From NCBI GenBank assembly GCA_023052935.1, contig CM041298.1, forward strand, positions 17,591,371-17,655,370: 64,000 nucleotides of DNA, written 5' to 3'. Position 1 is the first letter of the stretch; each line of letters starts with the position of its first letter. The notes under the pieces were generated by a model. That model was not told where the DNA came from. It saw only the letters and a list, made by a program, of their open reading frames with translations, and ran no database searches. Below are positions 21,121 through 32,170 of this stretch, in pieces. The translations under genes and the position numbers were made by a program. The stretch comes from Piezodorus guildinii (Eukaryota > Arthropoda > Insecta > Hemiptera > Pentatomidae).

Positions 21121-22190
21121 TCATACGTTAAGAATTTTTAAATACATAAAGAAATGAACTGAAATTGTTGAGGAATTAATTAAATTGAATTTCAATAGAA
21201 ACATGTTTTTATTTTCACTTACCTATGCATATAGTAAGGGAAAGTATTGCGATCGTGAAAATTTTGGAATTCTAGTTTCCAACGTTATAGGGTGCCCTGA
21301 GTCCAAAAGACCAAATCCCGGAAAAAAGGTCTGTGTGTGTTGTAACTCCCGGGCGTAAACGGAAAGTCTTATGAAACTGAAATTTCATATTTAAGACAAC
21401 TATACGCCCGAAATGTTACAGAAACTTTTTCATCAAAATCAGCTAACCAGAAGAGCTCCTTTCTACCATGCATTTTGCACATTTTTACGATTTTCTCTAA
21501 AACGGCTCAAAGGATTTTGATTAAACTCGCTATATTGGAGTAACATTTAATTGGATTTAATATCATGTAGGCTTCATTCTGATTGAAATAGTCTGACAGG
21601 GCTTAAATGCCCATATTTTTAACTTTCTTCCTCTAAAGTACCTTTGATTTTGTAGATTAAAGAAAACTAGTTACATCATCTTATTAGCATTCATAAATAA
21701 CGGCCAATTATGCAAGTTGAGCGAATTTGATAAAACACTAAATGAGAGAAGTGCAAACATATTTTTTTTATGCAATTTTTGTGTTTTTGAACACAAGAAT
21801 AGTAATATAGATGTAAAATATACCGTTGGATAGCTAAAGATTTTTGAAAAAATGTTATCTGATACACGGAATTTTAAAGAGTTATGAAGAGTCATGAATA
21901 GCCGATAAACCTAACTGTTTCGGGTTCCCGAAAATGGAAATTCATGTTGACCATGCTGTAACCTGGCGGCTTGTCAATGAAGCAGAGCGCCCCAATTTTG
22001 TTTTTAAACATAACAACGTAATATAGACGTATAATACACAGTTGGAAAGAGAAAGAATTTAGAAAATATATTATCTTATACACAAGCTTGTAACATTGAG
22101 TGATAAACAGCCGATAAAACTAAAACTGATTTTCACAAGGGAAGCAAATGAAAGTTGGATACTGCACGCACTAGATTTTATCAGAACTTA
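21121..22190 (-). repeat. R repeats: plus fragment then near full-length minus copy
   Basis: 21128-21208 is a plus-strand R segment (AAGAATTTTTAAATACATAAAG to TTTCAATAGAAACATG). At about 21210 it meets the tail of a minus-strand copy, which runs through CGCAGCGATCGTGAAAA-like tail sequence and GACAGGGCTTAAATGCC to a head near 22180 (complement of TCTAGTGCGTGCAG). Confidence 0.7.
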
Positions 22191-22539
22191 AAATAGTTAT
22201 ATATGATAATGGTATATAACTCCATGAGTAATATAGTATGTGCTGAGGAGTCCGGAGTTGAGGGGAGGGCGGATAGACTCCCTTGGAGTTTGTGTACTAA
22301 TACACAAGGGGTTTGCTGTGGTTTGTGGCTTCGGTTGTGGGTAACTAAGAACTTTGATATGTTCCAACGGAGCCATTTTATCCTTAGTATTTATTTATGC
22401 TACATTTTCGACGATATTTTCGAAGTATCTAGCCTATTCCATATTCAAACCATTATACATATTTTTATATATTATAATTTACAATCCTATAAGCAAATTA
22501 AAATAAGTGAAATTAAGAATATCGAATTATGAGCTTGAT
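22191..22539. other. Gene-free stretch
   Basis: The 109-codon frame at 22203-22532 shows no recognisable motif and is unlike its neighbours. Nothing supported is seen. Confidence 0.3.
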
Positions 22540-22790
22540 AAAGAACTACCCAATAGTAGTACTTCTATTTAGAAGGTTCTATTATTGAGGTGTAGAGATC
22601 TTTATGGATTGTGCTATTCGTGACGAAAATACGATTTTTAAAGAAATATTCGATTGTAAGGATCGAATGCGGGAGAATTCGATGGGTTAGTAGATCCTTA
22701 TAACTGAATTGAATATGTCCAATAGGCCTGATGATGGTTATGTAAAGGATTTTTTTAAAAATTTTATATTGTATTTCATTATCCCATATC
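22540..22790 (-). mobile_element. Jockey-like LINE fragment, minus arm
   Basis: A decayed minus-strand jockey 3' end: GATCTTTATGGATTGTGCTA and GGATCGAATGCGGGAGAATT correspond to the IHKDL and SRIQSL codons of better copies. It abuts a plus-strand copy of the same family. Confidence 0.65.
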
Positions 22791-22794
22791 AGAG

Positions 22795-23355
22795 ACCTTG
22801 AGGTATGGTGTCAGAATTAGAAAATAAAAATAACACCTACAAATCCCACCAAATAACCTTTACTCTTCTTCGTAAACCATCATGCCCTGCATTATCCTAT
22901 AATAATGTTTCACTTATTCCCGATTTAACAGATCCGCTATCACGACAAGAAACTTCTCACAGCTTTGGTCACTTCAACACTTACTACACAGATGTTCTAA
23001 TCTTCCACTTACACAAAGACTCATCTACATGACATCATGAGGCGATATGGACTTACAGCTTGGACTTAAAGGTCCTTACTAAACCATCGAATTAATTTCC
23101 CTTATTCCAATCCTTACAATTCCGATAAATACTTCGTCCATAAACCTGATGTTCCAAATGTTGCTGTTTTAATCCGATCCAGGCATCACTTCTTTTAAAC
23201 ACAAACTTCTTTCACACTCTAACCCACTAGTTTCAATCCATGCTTCCCCTTCGATTCCTGTTAATCGTCGAGGAGTCGGAAAATAAGATGGTATCGAGAC
23301 CTTCTGGTTATCAATAGCTATGCTGCCAATGGGTAGGTTCTCTAAGAGTCCGTTT
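22795..23355 (+). mobile_element. Jockey-like LINE fragment, plus arm
   Basis: TATGGTGTCAGAATTAGAAAA through CCAAATAACCTTTACTCTTC, RPIWTYG-equivalent sequence at about 23040 and CTGCCAATGGGTAGG at 23324. It runs to the family 3' end with heavy decay. With 22540-22790 it forms a second head-to-head pair. Confidence 0.65.
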
Positions 23356-23384
23356 CATGTTTTTTTTTTTTTTTTTTTTTTTGG

Positions 23385-23960
23385 TTTTCCTAAAGCTGTT
23401 GACAGGATGGAAGAAGACCCAAAGTAAGCTGGCAGTAGAGTTTGGGAAACTGAATGAAAACGCCAGGAAACTGATTTTACGTAAATTCCTGCACATTGTG
23501 GTATCAGAGGAAACGAGAAAGCGGATAAGCTGGGTAAGGCTGGGTCCCTCCAACCACAAATAGATGCTTCACTATCTCTGGATGAGGTCAAAGCGGACTT
23601 ACGAGAAGGAAGAAGAGCAAGGCATCCTCAAAGTAATCCTACTGATTCCTACTACGGTCTTAACAAAAAGGCATTTTTCGACTACACACGAACCACAACA
23701 GAATGAGATCGCACCTCTTCCGAAAATTCAAAATAGGACGTAGCCCTATGAGCGAATGTGGTGAAGGAGAACAAAACGCTGAGCACATTCTGCAAAGCTA
23801 TGCCGTTCTGGAGGATGCGAGAAGAGAAGGATGGCCTGAACCGAAGGCGCTGGAAACAAAGCTTTACGGAACACTGGAGGACCTAAGAAGAACCGTTCAC
23901 TTTGTCATGGTTTTGTCGCCGGACGTAACTATTTAGAGAAGAACGAAGAAGAAGAAGAGT
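23385..23960 (+). pseudogene. LINE fragment with RNase H end and cysteine motif
   Basis: Around 23488-23550 one frame reads PAHCGIRGNEKADKLGKAGS, the C-terminal signature of LINE-encoded RNase H, which degrades template RNA in RNA-DNA hybrids. It continues DASLSLDEVKADLREGRRA up to TTTE at about 23701, then a stop. The frame then shifts: from ATG 23703 it reads MRSHLFRKFKIGRSPMSECG, then EQNAEHILQS and WPEPKALETKLYGTLEDLRR to 23936. The H-I-L...C type knuckle is partly lost (a Cys of the ILQSC pattern is Tyr-flanked). The tail is GAA-rich. Clades with RNase H (I, R1, LOA, some jockey groups) are candidates. Positions 23357-23382 hold a T run. Confidence 0.7.
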
Positions 23961-24099
23961 TATAAATTTAGATAAATAATTAAAAAAAAATATTGATACA
24001 ACTGATGTATTTAAAATAATACAACAAGCAGAAGTGCGGAATCTTTAAATTATGGGCGTGAAATAGTCTAGAAACCTAAGTGTGAAATATAAGAGTTAA

Positions 24100-24604
24100 C
24101 CTGCGGTAGCACTTTTAATGTTTATTTAAGTAGAACTTATGTTGGTTATTAGCAATATGTAGGAGTGATGGGTTACGGAAAGGGGATTTGTGTGGGTAGG
24201 GAGTTAGGAATGAAAAGAGGTATATTTATTTTGAAATAGGTATGCTAAAATGGGATATTAAGGTCATAACGGATGATTTTATTTGGCGACGAAATGAGGG
24301 GTATTTAGGATTTTGCTTAGGATTTAGGATCGAAAAGATTGAATGCGGAGGCATTAGATGGTTTAGTAGTCCTAACCTCGATTCCATAGGTCCAGATGGG
24401 CCTTGATATTACTATCATGATTAGACGTTTTGTATTATACCGGTTATATAAGTTTCGAACTTTTTTTAAGTGTGTTGTATTCGGCATCTAAAAGCAGTTT
24501 CTTGTATTTTTAGCCTCGTGTGAGGATTCACCTAAGACTTTTGTCAAGATAGTAACGGATGAGCTTGATAGGGATCATTGGAACATTATTAAAAGATACT
24601 GATA
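24100..24604 (-). mobile_element. Jockey-like LINE fragment (minus)
   Basis: A highly decayed 3' half: GCGGTAGCACTTTTAATG (3' UTR), GGTCATAACGGATGATTTTA (IHKDL region), AAAGCAGTTTCTTGTATTTT (ETARR region). It switches at about 24605 to a short plus-strand piece. Confidence 0.6.
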
Positions 24605-24725
24605 GGCATGATGTCGACTATCCACTGAACCATTCAACTCTTCCCTCAACGAATACAAAATCCTAAATTGTCCTAACCTTGTCACAAACAAAATTATTTC
24701 GTAAAGACCAAATATCTCACCCGTT
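24605..24725 (+). mobile_element. Jockey-like LINE fragment (plus), inverted relative to its neighbour
   Basis: AATACAAAATCCTAAATTGT then CTTGTCACAAACAAAATTAT matches the QSKILRKILNAPYFVTNKLI codons in plus orientation. With 24100-24604 it is a third opposed jockey pair. Confidence 0.5.
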
Positions 24726-25262
24726 ATACTTATCTCAGAATATAAACATTTAAAAAACTTTAAAGTACGCACTCCCTTCAAACATACAGAAACGTATTTA
24801 AACCTCTTTAAAGGTACCTTTAAGATACGTGTCAAACTGCATTATAGAGATATAAGCGCTGAAGATACATTTCTCAATCTAACCAGCTGCTTCACATAAA
24901 TTAGAAAAAAAATACAAAATGACTTATTTTTTCGAGAAGGATTACCAACCCTAGTATTTCATTAAATAATATCTGTGACGGTCGTGAATAAGTGGTTAAG
25001 TCAAAATCTTTCATTTTACAGGTGAGGGACTTAAACTTTACGCAATATCCAAAATAAAGTTATATCATACAGCTTTCTTTCCACCTGATATTTCTTCCAC
25101 CAAGAAATTTCTTTAACCAATTTAACACGTCTGAGGAAGCGATACGTGGAGTTAACTCATTTTTGATATAACTCGAGTTATCCAGTTTTTCCGACCGCCA
25201 CACTTATAAAATGGCATGAAACGCTAGAGACGCTTCCCAATGGAGGCAGTCTAAAAATATTT
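24726..25262. other. Gene-free stretch
   Basis: AT-rich. CGTCTGAGGAAGCGATACG at 25129 resembles a decayed PLE end but is too weak to call. Confidence 0.3.
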
Positions 25263-25545
25263 TAAACTAGATCTCCTTTTCAGACGCCTCGGAGGGTGGT
25301 TAGGAATTGAAGAGGAAGAAAGGATTGAAACTAGAGAATTTGGGGAATGAAGTTAGTCTTGAAAGAAATTGTATCTAGATCGCGCCAAATCAGCAACATA
25401 CGGAACATAAAAAATAATAAACAAAGGTCGGATTAGTTTATTCGTGACAAAGTAAGAAACATTGAGGATTTTGGATTGTAAGGATTGGATACGGGAAGAA
25501 TTCTATGGTTTAGTAGAGCCCCAAAGCTCTACTCCGTCACATACA
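25263..25545 (-). mobile_element. Jockey-like LINE 3' coding fragment
   Basis: TTTTCAGACGCCTCGGAGGG (complement encodes the PRRLK end), GAAACTAGAGAATTTGGGG and TAGTAGAGCCCCAAAGCTCT match the jockey family on the minus strand, with an insertion near 25410. Confidence 0.65.
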
Positions 25546-25844
25546 ATTAAAAAAAAATACAAAATGACTTATTTTTTCGAGGATTAACCTTAATATTTCA
25601 TTAAATAATATTATGATTTAGTTATGATTAATGATTATTTAAAAGAATCTTAAATTTTTGTTTACTAAGAAATATACTATTTCGTAATCGGGGTCAAGGA
25701 AAGGTTTATCACTGATAAAAATATCATTTTTTTTTTCTTTCTTCAGTATTTTGATGCTTCTAAGAAATCCTTTGGATTTCACCGCCTGCTCTCATATTTA
25801 TTTTCTAATAGAACTGACTTTGATAAGTCAGAAGCCCAATGACC
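25546..25844. other. Gene-free stretch
   Basis: AT-rich, with part of 24900-24960 echoed at 25548-25600 (AAAAATACAAAATGACTTAT, TTTTTCGAG). Nothing else is seen. Confidence 0.3.
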
Positions 25845-26030
25845 GAAAATCATAGGTAGAAATAATTAGGAGTCGATCGTTTTCTTTAATATTTTAATTT
25901 TTTCTGAAGTTTCGGCCTAAATTAGAGAGTCTCATCATTGAGCTAGTGGCTAACAAGTTTGAGCCGAAACGTCGGCAAAATTAGAATATTCAAAAAACCG
26001 AGTGACTTCCGATTATTGCCACCTACGATG
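25845..26030. mobile_element. Inverted pair of PLE tails
   Basis: The left arm (about 25845-25932) read on the minus strand contains GGCCGAAACTTCAG, then AATTAAAATATTAAAG and GACTCCTAATTATTTC. The right arm (about 25935-26030) read on the plus strand contains GAGCCGAAACGTCGGCAAAA, then TTAGAATATTCAAAA and GACTTCCGATTATTGCC. Each is the 3' end of the PLE family; they stand in opposite orientation. Confidence 0.65.
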
Positions 26031-26049
26031 ATATCAACAGTCGACTGTA

Positions 26050-26168
26050 CACATCCTCAATATGGAACCCTAAATCGAGTTATTCCCGTTGAAAACTGGA
26101 ATTCGAAATTTTTTACGATTACAATACTTTCCATTACTATATATTTCAAATATAAGTGAAAGTATAAA
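26050..26168 (+). repeat. R tail fragment
   Basis: GTTGAAAACTGGAATTCGAAA through TACTTTCCATTACTATATAT to ATAAGTGAAAGTA is the 3' end of R. Confidence 0.7.
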
Positions 26169-26518
26169 TTAATTTCATTCATTAGAATAAGGTGGGACAA
26201 AATGATCGGGGACACAATCCCTGCCGGGACGAGCCCCCGAAGCTCACCAAATCCAGAAGAATGAGCTCGAAACCTGACAAACAGGGAATGGAGACAGGTA
26301 AGTATCATTATCATCAGGCTGATAAACCGGCCTGCAATATATCATCCTCAGCCCTATCTCCAAATATATATCCATCCCCCAGCATTTGTCAAACCTAGCG
26401 CTCGCTCCCTCTCATTTTTCCTCACTCCAATTTGACAGCGCCGTGATTCCCACTTCTATACTCCCGCTAGAACCTTCAGTTGATAAATTAATTTAGGGCG
26501 ACAGTAATCGTATTTATA
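26169..26518. other. Gene-free, GC-richer stretch
   Basis: CCAGAAGAATGAGCTCGAAACC at about 26260 resembles a diverged hammerhead-like PLE end. The rest is unassigned and no coding frame is supported. Confidence 0.35.
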
Positions 26519-27572
26519 TTGGGTCATTTCAAATAAAATATCCGTCTTTATTATCATTTTGAAAATTCAAGAAGAGTTTAATGGACTCCTGTCTTTTTTT
26601 CTTTCATTAACCTATATATGATATATATAGAGTAAACCCTCTTTTTAACGAACACGGTTACAACTAACACTCGTTTATAACGAAATATTCTCTTATAACG
26701 AATTAACAAACTACTTTTTTAGTACTAATACTTACTAAGTATTTACCTTCTTTTTCTACACATTTTTCCCAACGTGACACCAAATTTTTTATCCCCAAAC
26801 TGAAAAACTCTGAGCTTTGAAGTGAAACAAAATCTGAAAACGCACTTTTCTTTTGATCATAATTTTCAAAAAGTTTTCCTTTGACGAAGTTGTCTAAATT
26901 CCTGAGCAGGTGGTAATCTGTTGGAGACAAGCCAAGAGAATATGGTAGGTGCGGAAGAACTTCGTAGCCCAGTTCTTTCAATTTTTGCACGGTATGTTTT
27001 AAAACATTGGGTCTTGCTGCCGCTCAGTGAGATCATGAGGTACCCATGTATCGAGCTTTTTTACTTTCCCAATACACTTTAAATGTCTGGAAACGGTAGA
27101 TGCACTTCCATTTAGTTGTGCTGAGAGTCCTTTAACTGTTTGGTAGGGGTTTTCTTCTACTGTATGTTTCAGGACATCGTTGTCCATTACGGACGGAGGT
27201 CTTCCTCTGGGCAAGTTTTCCAAGTCGGTATCCCCAGCTGAAAAAATAGGAAACCAACGGCGAATGGTCCGTTCATTAACACTCCCTTCCCCAAACGCCT
27301 TGCAAATATTTCTAGCCTCAGCTGCTGAATGGCCGAGTTTAAACTCGTACAAATATATTACTCGAAAATCGCGTGTTCCCATATTTATATTTGGAGGTAT
27401 ACTAAAAAGTGAGTAATTGATTGGGAAGCTAATGGTTGTAATACAAAGGTAGAGGATTAGTAACTGTTTACTTTAAATATGTAAACATTCGGAAGAAAAC
27501 AACAGAGACCTGCAAAATCCTTTATGTATTTCAGAAACAATGAAAACTGAAATTTCATGTGAAACAACCCGA
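26519..27572 (-). mobile_element. Internally deleted mariner element, copy 3
   Basis: TA duplications lie at 26517-26518 and 27573-27574. The right inverted repeat is intact (TTTCATGTGAAACAACCCGA); the left is diverged (TTGGGTCATTTCAAATAAA). About 26565-26735 is unlike the other copies and includes AT-rich inserted sequence. The N-terminal frame 27382-26999 is open (MGTRDFRVIYLYEFKLGHSA, then the helix-turn-helix with TIRRW) and ends at the shared deletion junction. The C-terminal part 26990-26703 is in another frame (QKLKELGYEVLPHLPYS, then LSPTDYHLLRNLDNFVKG). The catalytic core is missing. Confidence 0.88.
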
Positions 27573-27574
27573 TA

Positions 27575-27850
27575 GTTTCCGGGCTACAAGCAGGGAGGTT
27601 TCTTAGAAGGGATATGAAAAAAAAAAACACCCCTTCACTCCTAGAGCAAGGATAGCACTCTATCTGGGGAGTCTTAGCCCGGACAGGAGAGGAAGCGGAA
27701 GTCCAGCCACGGACGAAGGAATTCTGGGGTCAAGCCAGGGAAGAATTATGCAGTTATGTCCAAAGGTACCTCCTTCATGTTATATTATATGGTAAATCTG
27801 AACAAGCCTCAGTATTCTCGATAATGAACAATACCTGGATGTGTATTTTT
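27575..27850. other. Gene-free, GC-richer stretch
   Basis: Contains GGAGTCTTAGCCCGGACAGG and neighbouring sequence with no sustained frame. Nothing supported is seen. Confidence 0.3.
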
Positions 27851-28042
27851 ATGTGTAATACTATGTACTATTTTATGTGTAATACTATGTACTATTTTAT
27901 GTGTAATACTATGTACTATTTTATGTGTAATACTATGTACTATTTTATGTGTAATACTATGTACTATTTTATGTGTAATACTATGTACTATTTTATGTGT
28001 AATACTATGTACTATTTTATGTGTAATACTATGTACTATTTT
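27851..28042. repeat. 24-bp minisatellite, 8 identical units
   Basis: Eight head-to-tail copies of a 24-bp unit beginning ATGTGTAATACTATGTACTA. All units are identical, and because 24 is a multiple of three they translate as repeated MCNTMYYF. The flanks have related half-units (ATGTGTATTTTT before, ATAAATAAAGG after). There are no spacers, so it is not CRISPR-like. The uniformity indicates recent expansion by slippage or unequal exchange. Confidence 0.95.
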
Positions 28043-29616
28043 ATAAATAAAGGTGTATTTTGAGTTACTTACTTATTCCCCTTTATGCCACCTGATCCTA
28101 ATAATGAATCGATAAACATGATACCTCAGGAAAAGAAATCCCATTTTTTTTTTTATAAAATAAGAACCGAAAATTTACATATCAATTAATACAGTTTTGG
28201 AGTCACCGCTTCTAAGCCAGTAAAGTATCGGCCGATACATAGTAATACCTTTGAAAGCTTATGATTTTAGAAAAAATTTTATGTAACATACAAGGTTCCC
28301 AAATGTCATGTTTAATAACCCAAGTTAAGTGATTGTTGAAGATAATTTCTATAATTAAATAAGTCAATTTTAAAATAAAACCCTAACACATGAAATATGA
28401 CGCAAGCTAATTTTTATTTATTTTTTTTTCTTTTCTAAGGCCCATGGGATTTGGGGTTGAAATCAGGAAAGGATAGGGGAGGAATCATGGATCTCTTGTA
28501 CTGCATCAGATGCATTCTAAGAGGGATGTGAGGATAGGAAGGTTTGCGGAGTCGGGAAGCAGTTTTAAGTCAGTTCTAGTGATGGGGCTCACTAGTCTTT
28601 TAAGTCAGTGAAAGTAAGTTATGGTTCCTCAGTCTAGTCTGAGTGTTTGTACGTGGTCCTGCCAGCGCTGTGGCCGTCCTGTTGGAGTCAGTGTATTAAA
28701 CAGTACCGGAGGCTATCAAAGAATTTTATATGCCTGCGGTAGATGAACGCATGAATTTACGCAAGCTAATACATTCGACATGAACAGTAAATAAAAAAAG
28801 GGCTTATAGTATTATTGGGAAGAAAGACTAGCTATAATCTTATTCTAGTTTAAAAAAGTTCTAAACACAGGCAACATAAAAAAAAACCACTACGGCCACC
28901 CAGTATCGGAAGCATATGGACGGCAGATGACATGAATTGTAAATTTTAATTTGTATTTACTAATGTTTGATTTTTAACAAATGGATACAATAAAATTATC
29001 AATAATGTTTCAGATAAGAAATTAATTTCATCCTGGAACCGTTTATCATCAGATAAAACAATTGATTAAAATTATTAAATTATATTCCCCTAAATAGGAC
29101 TCAATCAAAATCTATATGCATTCTATGGATATTCAATTTTATAGATTACGACATAAAGTATTATATAATTGCTTTTCATATTGATTGACACCAATAACGA
29201 TAAATATTAATCAATTTTTCTTTTTAATCATAATATTCTTAAATAAATTATAGATGAAAAAGTACGTACAACATTATAAAAAAAAAACATTTATCGTTAA
29301 ACTAGTAAAAGATACTACAAGTCGATACCTTATACCACTTGGAGGTAGGAACATTTCGATATCGGAAACCAATAGGCCACCTGTGCATACACAATTCGGG
29401 ACAGAAACTACTTTTTTTTCTTTTTTTTTTTTTTTTTGTAAAATCTATCTAAATCAACTTATATAGGGGAAAAAAATCAAGTGCGCACAATATAAATGTT
29501 AGCAAAAGTGTACTGAAATAAAAGTTAAATAATTTGAATAAAATATATGTATCCCACCACAACTACAATATTCCACGGATCTATTCACTACTTTTCTATA
29601 AATGATCAAACATTAA
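28043..29616. other. Gene-free stretch
   Basis: 28215-28320 resembles minus-strand R sequence (AATACCTTTGAAAGCTTATG). 28440-28760 is a GC-richer block with TCCTGTTGGAGTCAG that I cannot assign. 29401-29440 is T-rich. No supported gene is seen. Confidence 0.35.
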
Positions 29617-30600
29617 AAATCTGGTGCGCGCAACACGCAACATTCACTTTCTTCGACTGTTAAAATCAATTTAAGAATTTTTAAATAAAGTGATAGTTAA
29701 AAAATCTGGTGCGGGCAACACAAGACTCTCACTTACCTCCGTTTTTAGAATCAATTGAAGAATTTTCGAAATACAGTTAGAGATAAGAATGAGTGAAACC
29801 ATTAAGGAATTAGTAAAATGGAATTTCAATAGAAACATGTGTTTTATTAAAAAATATATTATATTATTATTTAAAATAATCAGTTGGTTTTATGTTCATT
29901 TCATCAATCTCTATTGACTTTTAAAAGCTTGTGTATGAGATAATATTTTTTTCTAAAATCTTTAGCTTTCCAACGGTATATCACACATGTATATTACTGT
30001 TGCTATGTTCATAATAAAAAAATTGCATTAAAAAAATATTTTTTTTTTAGTTTTCTCCTTTAGTTGTTTTTTAAATTCGCTCAACTTACATATTTACCTG
30101 TTTCTCATCAGTGGTAACAAGATAATATAGTTATTTTTATAGAATCAACAAAATTAAAGGTACTTAAGAGAAAGAAAATTTAAAATATCGGCATTTAAGC
30201 CCTGCCAGACCATTTTAATCCGAATAAAACCTAAATGATATTAAAGCCCGATAAATTTTACATGGATATAGCGAGGTTATTCAAAATCGTCGGAACCGTT
30301 TTCAAGAAAATCGAAAAAAGGTGCAAAATGCATGGTATAAAGTGGCTCTTCTGGTAACCTCATATTAATGAAAAAGGTTGTGTAACGTCTCGGGCGTATA
30401 TTTGTCTTAAATATGAAATTTCAGTTTAATAGGACTTACCGTTTCCGCCCGGGAGTAACCACACACACAGACCTTTTTGCGGGACCTGGATATTTGGACT
30501 CAGGGGACCCTAAAATGTGTATTTCCGTTGAAAACTGGAATTCGAAAATTTTCACGATCGCAATACTTTCCCTTACTATATGTAGTAAGTGAAAGTAAAA
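29617..30600 (+). repeat. R repeat (plus), full length with two tandem heads
   Basis: The first head TCTGGTGCGCGCAACACGC is at 29618 and a second head TCTGGTGCGGGCAACACAAG is at 29705. The full body follows, then (CA)5 near 30470 and the tail CTTACTATATGTAGTAAGTG with AAAGTAAAAA at 30600. Confidence 0.8.
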
Positions 30601-30886
30601 AGTTTAAAGAATCATTTTGTTTCATTGGAAACACATGTTTCAGAGTAAATAATATGACAGGAAAAAAATGTTAAGGACAACAATCAGTTAAATACCGCTT
30701 TAAACGGCAAGAGAAGAGGTATATGACGGTTCGTGAGAGAGAGGTCTTGTGAGAGTTTACGAAAGTAGCAGGATCTTTTAAAAATCCTATAATATCAGAA
30801 AAAAAATATTGAAAAAAAAACACTAAAAAATATCGTTATATAAAAACAAACAAATGTAATATAAACATCATAAATATTATTTGTTG
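30601..30886. other. Gene-free stretch
   Basis: AT-rich sequence with TTCGTGAGAGAGAGGTCTTG near 30730, similar to 38720-38745 (GTGAGAGCGAGGTATTGTG). It is an unnamed low-copy repeat. Confidence 0.35.
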
Positions 30887-31158
30887 TTTATTCGTTTAAC
30901 GTCACTTTATGCTACTATGGCTAATCGGACATCGGATGCTAGGGATGCTACAGTGGTAGTCCTAAATTTTGCCTATCCAGGTTTTATTAGGATAGGGGTC
31001 TTTAACGAGTACCTGATATCGCACAGGCTCGGGACCACCTTTTAACGTCCCCTCCGAAGGACGGCGTAACAAAGGATTTTTTACTGCCATGCGGATTTGA
31101 ACCCGTGACCTTTATCATGGGAGGCTGTTACGCTAGCCACCCAGCTACAAGTGATCCC
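30887..31158 (-). mobile_element. tRNA-derived SINE family 2, full length
   Basis: The complement starts GGGATCACTTGTAGCTGGGT with GGCTAGCGTAACAGCC (A-box region) and has the B box GGGTTCAAATCC. The body contains CCGTCCTTCGGAGGGGACG; the end is GACGTTAAACGAATAAACAA. A possible 9-bp TSD ATATTATTT lies at 30874-30882 and 31159-31167. The head is tRNA-like with an internal polymerase III promoter, and the body is shared by at least five copies here. Confidence 0.9.
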
Positions 31159-31555
31159 ATATTATTTTTTTTAACGTAGAAACTCCTTTCAAAAAAATAA
31201 AACATTATAATAAAAATAAGTTCATGGTATATTTATCATTGATAATAAGCTAAAAGTGTGTGAGAGTGTATGATATTTCAATATCACGAATTTCCACCCA
31301 CCACTTAACTCACCGTGTGGCGCGGCGTATAGTTCATGCCCTATTATTTACTTTACATTACCTTCCACAACTTCTTATATGAAATAAAGTTTTTATAAAA
31401 TCTTAAGGTTTCTAACAGTATATTATACATCTATATTAATATTTTTTTGTTCGGCTGGGAAAGCCAAAACATTGCCTAGAAAAATATTTTTGAAATTTTC
31501 TACTTTAATTGGATATCAAATTCGTTATACTTGTATATAAGCTTCTTTTTTTTTT
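31159..31555 (+). repeat. R fragment (plus) after unassigned sequence
   Basis: 31335-31545 matches the R body (TTTACATTACCTTCCACAAC, TCTTAAGGTTTCTAACAGTA). 31159-31330 is unassigned. Confidence 0.55.
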
Positions 31556-32170
31556 TACTTTCACTTACTATATATAGTAAGGAAAAGTATTGCGATCGTG
31601 AAAATTTTCTAATTCCAGTTTTCAACGGAAATACACATTTTAGGGTTCCCTGAGTCCAAATAATCAAGTCCTGCAAAAAGGTCTATGTGTGTCTGAAGAG
31701 CCACTTCATACCATGCATTTTGCACCTTTTTTCAATGTTCTCGAAAACGGTTCCGACGATTTTGATTAAACTCGCTATATCGATGTAAAATTTGATGGGA
31801 TTTAATATTATGTAGGTTTCATTCTGATAAAAATAGTCTGACAGAGCTTAAGTGGCGATATTTTAAATTGTCTTTCACTAAAGTACCTTTATTTTGTAGA
31901 TTATATAAAAATAACCATATTACCTGGTTTCTATTGATAAATAACAGCTCAATATGTAATCGGTGCGAATTTGAAAAACAACTAAAAGAGAAAACTAAAA
32001 AAATATTGTTTTAATGCAATTTTTAGTTTTTGAACATAGGAATAGTAATATACATGTATGATATACCGTTGGAAAGCTAAAGATTTTAGAAAAAATATTA
32101 TCTTATACACAAGCTTGTAAAAGTTAATAAAGAGTGATGAAAAGCCGATAAAACTAACTGATTATTTTAG

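Noticed and set aside
22203..22532. A 109-codon gene
   Set aside because: No homology signal or composition difference, and it ends in AT-rich sequence next to jockey remnants.
25129..25160. Another hammerhead-like PLE end (TCTGAGGAAGCGATACG)
   Set aside because: It lacks a paired stem II and the GAAACG box.
27824..28063. A small repetitive protein, or a CRISPR-like array
   Set aside because: The frame is open only because the tandem unit is 24 bp. Units are contiguous without spacers and the sequence is eukaryotic.
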